Source of the DNA: Gimesia sp.
GTDB taxonomy: Bacteria > Planctomycetota > Planctomycetia > Planctomycetales > Planctomycetaceae
Direction of reading: 5' to 3'
NCBI RefSeq assembly: GCF_040219335.1
Contig: NZ_JAVJSQ010000029.1
Location: 372,001-436,000, forward strand
Length of the DNA: 64,000 bases
Part shown: piece after piece, positions 18,900 to 26,182 of the stretch
How positions within the stretch are numbered: the first letter of the stretch is position 1
Layout: every line of letters begins with the position of its first letter
Program-made: the position numbers and the translations under genes
Notes under the pieces: generated by a model
What the model saw: only the letters and a program-made list of their open reading frames with translations
Database searches by the model: none
Told to the model about the DNA's origin: nothing

Positions 18900-19946
18900 T
18901 TATTTTTTTTCGGGCGGGACCTGGAGTTCAACGGCAACCAGCTGGTTTTCTCTGCGGACGACCAGTCTGACGGTATCACCGGCTTCCAGTTTCCCCAGCT
19001 CTGATTTGAGGGTTTTACAGGACTTGATCAATTCATCGTTTACGAAGACCACCAGATCGTCGGGTTTAAGACCTGCCTCGGCGACCTGGGAACCGGGGAG
19101 AACAGTGTCGATAAAAGCGGGGGTACGAAATAAAACATCGGGGACCATCACCAGGCCAAAATCGATCGGTTTGTAGCGTTCAACGATGGAAGGTTCCGGT
19201 TCATTCTGGTCTTCGCTGGATTCGAATTTGCCGGTCACGATCTGCCTGATGCTTTTGCTTAGTACATCGATGGGCAGGGAATAATTCACCCAGGTATTCG
19301 TCTTGGCGTTACGTACCTGTTTGCCAATCATCCCCAGCAGTTTGCCATCATAGGTCATGATCACCCCGCCAGCAGCTCCGGGGTTATTCGTGATCGCGTC
19401 TACCACGTATACATCACCCGTATAAGACAGCTCGAAGGCGCCTCTCCGCCGGGGCAGATCGGTGCGGGCTTCAATGACGCCGTGCAGCACGGAGACCGGT
19501 TCGTCTCCCGTAGCGACACGAAACATGTTGCTGAAACCCAGGATCCGTGTGCCTGCGCCTGCGGTCGCTTTTTCTTCATAATTGAAGTAAGGCAGATTCA
19601 GGTCACGTTCGGATTTGAGTTTAATAATCGCCAGATCCAGGTGAGGTTCGGCTCCGAGAACTTCCGCTTCAAAACGTCTCCCGTCGTGCAGTACGACAGA
19701 CAACTGGTCCGTATCCAGCACCGGGCTCCAGATCGTGGCAATATGACCTTCTGGAGAAACCAGAAAACCGGAACTGTAGCCGTATAGATTTTTAACTCCC
19801 CCCGCCCCAAAAATTTTGACCAGGCGTGGCAGGGCATACTGAATCGTCTCGCGCGAAGAGGCATCCAACCTGTGCATGGGAACCAACAGTACTCCCAACA
19901 GACAGATACAGATCAGGATCGGTTTAATTAATTTAGCTTGATTCAC
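18900..19946 (-). CDS. Degenerate HtrA/trypsin-like protein with one PDZ domain
   Basis: 348 aa with a signal peptide or anchor (about 8-29), a trypsin-like domain to about residue 240 and one C-terminal PDZ domain (GSQVAEAGLKPDDLVVFVND). The Asp of the triad is kept (Asp104 in HLDLAIIKL). The His position is Ser74 (TIWSPV where TNxHVV is usual) and the Ser position is Ala192 (NPGAAGGV where NPGNSGGP is usual). I expect no proteolysis but retained fold and PDZ ligand binding. The intact HtrA-type protease gene lies 29 bases upstream on the same strand, and the other degenerate protein follows, so the three are probably made together. Length is about that of a DegS-type protein. Confidence 0.88.
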   Translation of the reverse strand: MNQAKLIKPILICICLLGVLLVPMHRLDASSRETIQYALPRLVKIFGAGGVKNLYGYSSGFLVSPEGHIATIWSPVLDTDQLSVVLHDGRRFEAEVLGAEPHLDLAIIKLKSERDLNLPYFNYEEKATAGAGTRILGFSNMFRVATGDEPVSVLHGVIEARTDLPRRRGAFELSYTGDVYVVDAITNNPGAAGGVIMTYDGKLLGMIGKQVRNAKTNTWVNYSLPIDVLSKSIRQIVTGKFESSEDQNEPEPSIVERYKPIDFGLVMVPDVLFRTPAFIDTVLPGSQVAEAGLKPDDLVVFVNDELIKSCKTLKSELGKLEAGDTVRLVVRRENQLVAVELQVPPEKK

Positions 19947-19975
19947 AGAGTATTTACTTTCATCACGAAAGGATG

Positions 19976-21733
19976 CTATTTCCCGCTGGCGTCCGTGGTT
20001 TCCAGTTTCAGCCGATCAATTTTCAATTTCATGACAGGACGGTTTTCATACTGGACATCAAGCTCACCCGGAAATTTCTGTCCGTTGAGCGTGCGAAACT
20101 GTTCAAAGCGGATTGAACAGGGTTCTGAATTCTCCGTCAGGTAGAAATCACATCCACGCAGTGAAAGGTCCGACTTGTTGAAATACCAGCGGGAGATGGT
20201 GCCGGTTTGTGTGGCTACCATAACGTCGACCATCTCGTTCTTCCCATCCAGGGGTTCGCTGCCCAGATAATAGAAATCCGTAAAACGATCTGTCTGTCCG
20301 GAGAGTAAGAGACGGAAGTGATGCAAGGCTGCCAGCAGTCCGCCTGTTCCTGGAGGCTCGTCGACAGGCATCCCTGTTTCCAGTGATTGCAGGAAGACAT
20401 CATTACCCGATTCCAGGCCGATCCCTTTATCAGCCAGCGTGAGTGTGAAGTCTGCTCCGTTATCCAGCTTCCCGATCAACGTCCAGTTGCCTTTGCGATC
20501 AGCGAAGTTACTGTGAGCGTGCAGCGCCTGTAACAGACGCTCCTGTTGCTTTTGATTGAAGTAATAATTGGTAAAACCGGTTTTGGGAACATACAGATGT
20601 TTGTACTGTTCCGGCGGTGCAGGGGGAGCGGGATGTCCATGAGGCATGGGGATCGGCATCTTCGGCTGTTTGGGATCCTCGTCGTCCGGTTTTTCCTCGG
20701 GGAGCATCTTGGGGGAACTTACATGTTCCTGGAGTTCCGCAGCCGTGTGCAGTGGCTGCAGACGGACGTAAATTTTCGTTTTCTGCTCATCTCGACGATA
20801 GACCAGAGGCAATGTCCAGCCTGCAGGGTAAATCCCCAGGATGTTCTTGAATTGATTCACACTGCGGATCGGGCGACCGGCGAAGGAGACAATCTCATCT
20901 CCGAGCCTCAGCCCTTTGCGATACGCGTCTGAGTCCTCCAGAATCTCAGCCACATCCACTTTGGCATCAAAACCGGTCGCCACGGTGGCTCCCAGCGACG
21001 CGTGGTCGACAATTCGGCCGCTCTTGAGATGATCCCAGAAGTGTTTGATCTGATTGATCGATATCGCGTAGCCTGCTCCCGAATTGACGCGTCCCCGCTT
21101 TTCAAACGAGCCACGGCCATTGATGCCGATCAACTCACCCTGGTCATTGAACAGGGGGCCGCCCGAGTTTCCGGGGTTGATGGATGAGTCTACCTGGATA
21201 CAGTCGGTGTATTCCAGGAATGTTCCAGCCGGGTACTGGTAGCGATGTACGCCGCTCACAATCCCATAGGTAATGGTCGGTTGGAAATCGGTTGCCAGCA
21301 GGAACGGGTTACCCATCGCGTAGGCCCAGTCACCCACCTGAACTGTGTCGCTGTTCCCCAGTTTCGCGACGGGAAAATCATTACGGCCCAGCAGTTTGAT
21401 CAAAGCCACATCCCCGGTCGGGTCAATGGAGACAATGACAGCGTCATACAGCTTGCCGTCATTCAGTCCACACTTCATGAAGTTACCCGCACCGGAAACG
21501 ACATGGAAGTTGGTCAGCGCGTAGCCATCAGGAGTGACGAGCACACCCGAGCCACCTCCATCACCAGCACCACCGAAGATGGCAACCACTGAAGGTGAGA
21601 CTACTTTGATGACATCAATTCGCTGCTTCTGGGCAGCCAGTACAGCTGGATCTACATTCGAAGTGTCAGCTGACGCGGGAGCCTGGCAGAGCAGGCCGAT
21701 GATCAACAGCGCACAGACAAAAACGTTCTGCAT
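19976..21733 (-). CDS. HtrA-type serine protease with PDZ and extra C-terminal domain
   Basis: 585 aa secreted or periplasmic S1C protease. Signal peptide at about 1-22. The complete triad is visible: His77 in TNFHVV, Asp108 in GDVALIKL, Ser190 in NPGNSGGPL. One PDZ domain follows (ASLGATV to about 330). A Pro-rich linker (PKMPIPMPHGHPAPPAPPEQ) leads to an approximately 200-residue C-terminal domain that I do not recognise. That domain includes phrases such as GNWTLIGKLDNGADF and resembles lipoprotein-carrier-like beta folds only loosely. This is the only member of the local HtrA trio with a plausible active site. The NPCBM gene is 69 bases upstream on the same strand. Confidence 0.92.
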   Translation of the reverse strand: MQNVFVCALLIIGLLCQAPASADTSNVDPAVLAAQKQRIDVIKVVSPSVVAIFGGAGDGGGSGVLVTPDGYALTNFHVVSGAGNFMKCGLNDGKLYDAVIVSIDPTGDVALIKLLGRNDFPVAKLGNSDTVQVGDWAYAMGNPFLLATDFQPTITYGIVSGVHRYQYPAGTFLEYTDCIQVDSSINPGNSGGPLFNDQGELIGINGRGSFEKRGRVNSGAGYAISINQIKHFWDHLKSGRIVDHASLGATVATGFDAKVDVAEILEDSDAYRKGLRLGDEIVSFAGRPIRSVNQFKNILGIYPAGWTLPLVYRRDEQKTKIYVRLQPLHTAAELQEHVSSPKMLPEEKPDDEDPKQPKMPIPMPHGHPAPPAPPEQYKHLYVPKTGFTNYYFNQKQQERLLQALHAHSNFADRKGNWTLIGKLDNGADFTLTLADKGIGLESGNDVFLQSLETGMPVDEPPGTGGLLAALHHFRLLLSGQTDRFTDFYYLGSEPLDGKNEMVDVMVATQTGTISRWYFNKSDLSLRGCDFYLTENSEPCSIRFEQFRTLNGQKFPGELDVQYENRPVMKLKIDRLKLETTDASGK

Positions 21734-21802
21734 TGATTTCCCTTATCATTCAGGACCGTGGTAGACCAACCCGTTTTCGGGAGAGTCATCAACGAATCCG
21801 GG

Positions 21803-22969
21803 TTATTTAATCAGGCGGGCATTACACAGATCCAGGTGATCGCAGATCTCCAGGTTGTCTCCAAAATCAACCAGGATCTCCAGGTCACGGACGCCACTGA
21901 CATCCAGATCTAAATCGACAGGTGAGTCAGAACTTTTCACGTTGCCGGCGAAGAGCGTACGGCCATTGCCTTTAATTTCCACATATACAAAACCGATACC
22001 AGGGACCGAGTCATCAATTCCCATCACAGCCCGGAAACGGCGGTAATCGTCTTTGAGTCGATACTGCAGCAGGGTTTTGGAATGAATATAGAGTCCCCGT
22101 GAGTATTCTTTGCCACCCACACGCAGCGGTCCTCCATCGCGATGTTTGTCACGGCGATACTTCCAGACGGTGTCGAAGAAGGGCGTGTATTCAATGTTGC
22201 GTGGTTCCAGATCGGACAGGTAACGTACCTTTCCCTGGCTGAAATCCAGATTCGCGATTACCGAAGGAGAAAGCCTGGTGCGGGCGCCTGTCTGCAGAGT
22301 GGCTTGGAAAAATGTCCCATTATAAGAAATCGCTGAAGCCTGCAGGGTGCCTTCGTCGGTCAGCTTGACTGAACAGAAGGGGGTTGTCTCTGCCGTCGCT
22401 GGACGAGCGTAAATAATACCGAAGACCCGCTGACGATTCACGGGGACTTCATCTTCACCGGCAAAGAACTGAATCCGGTCAGCGGAGATGTTGCCGACAA
22501 CACCATCAATGTAGTCGAGCACATTTTCTTTCTGGACGACCAGCAGATCCTTATTGTTTTTGCCGTTGAGTAGTTTGTCCCATGATTTCTCAAGATCGGA
22601 ATTCAGGGCTCCGAAGCGAACGGATGTGACCGCTTTGGTAGGAACAGTCAGGCTTCCCGTCTGCTCCCCCTGCAGAACAGTCTCCCGATCATTGCTCTTC
22701 AAATCCTGAATCGGAAAGCGGGAACCATCAGCCAGCCGCACCATTAGAGGAGATTCGAGTGTGCGTTGAAAGCGATTCTGAGTGAACCGGACATTCAACA
22801 CACCTGAGAGAGGATACTGTCGATCATCCTGCCCCTGCTTCAGCTGGATTGTACCCTGGTTCAATGACTGCAACTGACCAGAAACGCTTGTTCCCGTCAG
22901 AGAGGTCACTTCGACTTCGGGGGAGGCTGCCAGCAGCATGGTCATGGTGGCACAAAACAGGGAATGCAT
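21803..22969 (-). CDS. Secreted NPCBM-domain protein
   Basis: 388 aa. A short signal peptide (HSLFCATMTMLLAAS) is followed by a beta-rich N-terminal half. The C-terminal part, from about residue 270, matches the NPCBM (novel putative carbohydrate-binding module) pattern: SRGLYIHSKTLLQYRL, then VMGIDDSV, GNGRTLFAG, and DLEILVDFGD near the end. Such modules are usually attached to glycoside hydrolases, but no catalytic domain is visible here, so it may bind glycan or another envelope ligand. GGAG stands eight bases upstream of the ATG. It is co-directional with the HtrA genes downstream and the helical secreted protein gene upstream. Confidence 0.85.
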   Translation of the reverse strand: MHSLFCATMTMLLAASPEVEVTSLTGTSVSGQLQSLNQGTIQLKQGQDDRQYPLSGVLNVRFTQNRFQRTLESPLMVRLADGSRFPIQDLKSNDRETVLQGEQTGSLTVPTKAVTSVRFGALNSDLEKSWDKLLNGKNNKDLLVVQKENVLDYIDGVVGNISADRIQFFAGEDEVPVNRQRVFGIIYARPATAETTPFCSVKLTDEGTLQASAISYNGTFFQATLQTGARTRLSPSVIANLDFSQGKVRYLSDLEPRNIEYTPFFDTVWKYRRDKHRDGGPLRVGGKEYSRGLYIHSKTLLQYRLKDDYRRFRAVMGIDDSVPGIGFVYVEIKGNGRTLFAGNVKSSDSPVDLDLDVSGVRDLEILVDFGDNLEICDHLDLCNARLIK

Positions 22970-23024
22970 AAACGTCTCCAGTATTTATATTAAAATCGAG
23001 GCGAAATACGGTCTGGCATGTCGC

Positions 23025-24167
23025 TTATTTGCCGGAACTCGCTTTCTCGGTCGCCAGCTTTTTAAAGTACTTTTCGATCGCCTTCCGATAGTGGGAAGGG
23101 AAGTTACGGTTAATGATATTTTTGGCCGAAGCCTGTTTCTTGGGAGGCAGTGTTCCCCAGCCTCCATTATTCGACAGCTTCTTCTTATCGACCTCGCCGG
23201 GGGCTGTAGACCCTTTGACGCGGCTTTCATCTGCGCCCTGCTCAGGAGAACCGGAACTGCTGGAACCCGAACCGGAAGAGGGGCTGTTCTTGGACTGGTC
23301 TTCCATTTTCTTGATCATCTTGTCGAGTGCCGCGATGATTTCGTCTTCAACTTTCTGAGTGTCTTTTCCCGACTTACCCAGATCAAGACGTCGCTCAACA
23401 TCGCTCATCTTACGGGAAATTTCATCAAGACTGTCTTCTTTAAGCGATGTAAGATCTGCCTGCATCAGTGTGGCCAGCTGTCGATAGCGTTCAGGGATTT
23501 CCTGAGTCCGATCAAGCAGTTGTGTCAGTGTCTTTTCACAAGCTTCTTTCTGCAGGAGATGATGCTCGCAGACCGCTTTGTAAAACAGGTATCCGGCTGG
23601 ATCGACCAGTTGGACGGGTTGGATGGTATTGAAAATGACCAGTGCCTGATCAACCATGCGATACTGCGTCAGGTTGCGGGCGACGTAGTATCGCAGATTG
23701 GCGAGATAGAATTGATCGGCTTTGCCCTCTACTAGAAGTGGTTGATTGGAAAACACCGGGTACTGATCCGACAGCTGATAGGCGCGGGCCACTTCACGGG
23801 CTTCCGGTTTCACTTCGGCAAAGACCTGCATGGTCAGATTCAGTTTGTCTTCCGCATTCAGGCTGGGATCCAGTTTGGCCAGCAGGGATGCGACCCGCTT
23901 TAACAGTTCCGGATCTTTGGCTTTCTGTTCGACGGTCCAGGTCTCCAGCTGAATTTTCAGATCGACGGCTGATGGAGCCGCGTAGAGTACCGTCTTTTCT
24001 TCTTCAGCCGGTTTCTGCGCTTTCGTTTCCAACGGAAGGGCGTCTTTCTCTGAAATCTGCCCATACACCGTCAGGGCAGGACCGTTCCACAGGAGCAGCA
24101 GAACGCATACTTTGAGCAGATTTCTGATGCCGCTTTGATTCTGACAGTTGAGTAACTGCTGTTTCAT
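23025..24167 (-). CDS. Secreted helical protein of unknown function
   Basis: 380 aa. Hydrophobic signal sequence at about residues 17-36 (LLKVCVLLLLWNGPALTVYGQ). The middle is mainly helical and TPR-like in texture (AYQLSDQYPVF, ANLRYYVARNL, YLFYKAVCEHHLL), and a charged coiled-coil-like segment follows. A Ser/Gly-rich linker comes next, then a short basic C-terminal motif (FPSHYRKAIEKYFKKLA). That ending occurs in planctomycete proteins of similar layout as far as I recall, without a known function. It lies between the Gln-rich coiled-coil gene and the NPCBM gene, 36 and 55 bases from them, and is probably part of the same transcript. Confidence 0.8.
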   Translation of the reverse strand: MKQQLLNCQNQSGIRNLLKVCVLLLLWNGPALTVYGQISEKDALPLETKAQKPAEEEKTVLYAAPSAVDLKIQLETWTVEQKAKDPELLKRVASLLAKLDPSLNAEDKLNLTMQVFAEVKPEAREVARAYQLSDQYPVFSNQPLLVEGKADQFYLANLRYYVARNLTQYRMVDQALVIFNTIQPVQLVDPAGYLFYKAVCEHHLLQKEACEKTLTQLLDRTQEIPERYRQLATLMQADLTSLKEDSLDEISRKMSDVERRLDLGKSGKDTQKVEDEIIAALDKMIKKMEDQSKNSPSSGSGSSSSGSPEQGADESRVKGSTAPGEVDKKKLSNNGGWGTLPPKKQASAKNIINRNFPSHYRKAIEKYFKKLATEKASSGK

Positions 24168-24203
24168 CTTGGTCTGTTACCTTTGTGTAAAACAGGTACG
24201 CTG

Positions 24204-25967
24204 CTATTTGTTTTTTCCGGTGGCCAGAATGTAGGTGGCATTCTGGATGCGTGTCTGTCGATCCGCCAGATTCTGCAACTGTTCCAGCAGGTCAGCACGA
24301 TTGGCATCCTTTTCCTGGGCCAGTTTTTCGATGCGGCGGGTTCGGTTATTCACTCGTAGCTGCATGGAACGGAGCATCTTGATCTCAGCCAGCATGTCGA
24401 CCAGGGATTTATCTTTGGGAGAGCCCTGTTGTTGCTGCTGTTGCTGTTTCTTCTCGTCTTCCGATTTCTCCATCTCTTTCTGCAGCGCTTCGATCATTTC
24501 TTCCAGCGTGCTGATTATGTCCTGCTCGATTTCCTGTGTCAGGGTACCGACTTTAGTCTGGTTGAGCCGATACGAGACCGACTGCACATCTTCCCGCACC
24601 TCAGTCAGAGCTTCGCCAAAGGCGACAGAAGAACCTTCGTCTTTGATCATCAGAATCGCTTTATCAACTTCGGTCCCGATCATGGTCTCTTCACGCGATA
24701 ACTGTACCGCTCTTGCGGTATGACGGCTGTTGCGTTCTTTTTCTGGTACCTGGTCGATCGACAGGGTGCCGGCATAGACACGTTTCTGCTGTGCGAGAAT
24801 CTTCTGCAATCGGGCCTCCATGGCAGCCAGCTTCAATTCGCGTTCTTCTTCGCGTAACTGACGCAGCATCTCTTCCAGCTTCTCTTTGGCCTCTGTCAGT
24901 TTACGAATCGCTTCGTCCTGATGTTTTGAAGCGTTTTCCTTCTGTTGCTTCTTCAGTTCTTCAATCGCTTTTTCCATCTCCTGACGGGCTTTTTCCAGTT
25001 CTTCGCGTCCCGGAGTTTTCTGCTGTTGCTGCTGGTTCTCTGACTGCGGAGACTGTTGCTGTTGCCCCTGCTGGGACTGCTGCTGTTGCTGCGATTGTTG
25101 CTGTTGAGACTGCTGCTGTTGCTGTTGTTGAGACTGCTCTCCCTGTTGAGGAGACTTTTCCTGGGGAGAGCCTTTCTGACTCTGGTCTGATTTCCCTTGT
25201 TGGGGAGATTTATTCTGAGATTTGGAATCCTGAGACTGATTCGATTTTTGATCAGACTTTGATTCGGGCTTGCCTTCTTTCGGGTCAGATTCTTTCTGCT
25301 CTCCTGATGGCTTCTGATCCGAATCTTTCTGTTCCTGATCGTTTTTATTTTCAGACTGCTGTGAGTTCTTATTCTTCTCTGCATCCTGCTGGTCGATCTT
25401 CGCCTCCAGCTTTTTGGCGTTATCAGCGGTCTTCTGCTGTTTATCCTGGAGGTCAGCCGGGTTCCCCCCGCGTTCCGTTGCCGCTCTGACATCCCGTTCC
25501 TGGCCGATCAACCGGTTTACATCTTTAAGCAGATTCTGCAGCCGTTCTTTTTCTTTCTCCACTTCGCTCATGCGGTCTTCGCTTTGAAGCAGTGCGAGCA
25601 GGGCCTGCATGTTTTGAAGCAGGTTTTCCTGCCGTTCGACCGCTTCGCCCAGCTGTCCGTCCTGCAGCATCTGCAGGACCCTCTGCATTTCGACCGTCAT
25701 CTGGTTCTGCTTACTCTGACCAAACGCACGAAACAGCAGGTCGGCCCGGGCAGGGTCAGTCTTTTTCATGTACTCGCCCAGATCGTGCAGAGTCGATTCA
25801 AATCGTTTGAACTGCTGGGAGATGGCTTCTTGTTTGTCAGAGAGATCCCGTTTCCCATTTGCGGTCCCAGAGTCTGCGGCATTATCCTGAGCGAAGGTGT
25901 AAGGGGCACAAAACAGAACGCCTGTGATCGCGAACAGCAGGCAGGCGATGCGGGGGCGATTCAACAT
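24204..25967 (-). CDS. Secreted Gln-rich coiled-coil protein
   Basis: 587 aa with the start chosen at the ATG at 25967, which has AGGAG about eight bases upstream and is followed at once by a signal peptide (LNRPRIACLLFAITGVLFCAP...). An in-frame start at 26075 would add 36 residues without a ribosome-binding site. After the signal come long heptad-type helices, a Lys/Gln/Ser/Asp-rich stretch, an almost pure Gln/Ser tract, more coiled coil (EKAIEELKKQQKENA) and a conserved-looking C-terminal helical end. No enzyme domain is visible. Length may vary between strains because of the repeat. A structural or partner-binding role next to the VWA/MoxR genes is inference. Confidence 0.85.
   Translation of the reverse strand: MLNRPRIACLLFAITGVLFCAPYTFAQDNAADSGTANGKRDLSDKQEAISQQFKRFESTLHDLGEYMKKTDPARADLLFRAFGQSKQNQMTVEMQRVLQMLQDGQLGEAVERQENLLQNMQALLALLQSEDRMSEVEKEKERLQNLLKDVNRLIGQERDVRAATERGGNPADLQDKQQKTADNAKKLEAKIDQQDAEKNKNSQQSENKNDQEQKDSDQKPSGEQKESDPKEGKPESKSDQKSNQSQDSKSQNKSPQQGKSDQSQKGSPQEKSPQQGEQSQQQQQQQSQQQQSQQQQQSQQGQQQQSPQSENQQQQQKTPGREELEKARQEMEKAIEELKKQQKENASKHQDEAIRKLTEAKEKLEEMLRQLREEERELKLAAMEARLQKILAQQKRVYAGTLSIDQVPEKERNSRHTARAVQLSREETMIGTEVDKAILMIKDEGSSVAFGEALTEVREDVQSVSYRLNQTKVGTLTQEIEQDIISTLEEMIEALQKEMEKSEDEKKQQQQQQQGSPKDKSLVDMLAEIKMLRSMQLRVNNRTRRIEKLAQEKDANRADLLEQLQNLADRQTRIQNATYILATGKNK
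25020..25136. repeat. CAG/CAA-type Gln/Ser codon repeat inside the coiled-coil gene
   Basis: On the plus strand the tract reads as runs of CTG/TTG triplets; on the coding strand it is CAG/CAA with occasional TCC/TCT, giving runs of up to seven Gln broken by Ser. A second, shorter Gln run is encoded near 24428-24448. Such triplet tracts are prone to length change and also create open frames in the other reading frames. Confidence 0.85.
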
Positions 25968-26125
25968 AAGAAGTGCTCCTGACAGAAAATTCATATCGAA
26001 CTCAGAACCGATAGGGAGGGAATACGTAAGGGCTGTGTCTTTCTCAACATAATGAGCGCGCTGAGAAGAAAGCACAGCAATTTATTATATCATGTCGGGG
26101 ACCATGTTCGAAGCATGTTTTTGTG

Positions 26126-26164
26126 TTCAGTCAAAAGCGGGTTGAAAATCGTATTTTGACTGAA
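26126..26164. repeat. Perfect 11-bp inverted repeat between operon genes
   Basis: TTCAGTCAAAA at 26126-26136 and its exact complement TTTTGACTGAA at 26154-26164, with a 17-base loop. It lies about 20 bases beyond the stop of the DUF4175-like gene on the transcribed (minus) strand. There is no T-run after it, so it is not a standard intrinsic terminator. It could be an RNA-processing, stability or attenuation hairpin. Confidence 0.6.
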
Positions 26165-26182
26165 ACGCGGATTGGCGACAGA

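Noticed and set aside
16884-19946. The two degenerate HtrA-like genes considered as pseudogenes
   Set aside because: Both have full-length frames, signal peptides and well-formed PDZ domains, and they sit tightly in the array.
25020-25136. Repeat tract considered as a CRISPR-like or tandem-repeat array
   Set aside because: It is an in-frame triplet repeat encoding Gln/Ser, with no spacer-repeat periodicity.
24953-25492. Long open frame overlapping the Gln-rich gene in another reading frame
   Set aside because: It arises from the CAG/CAA-type triplet repeat and the biased Lys/Ser/Gln codons of the real gene; the product is only low-complexity Asn/Ser/Arg.
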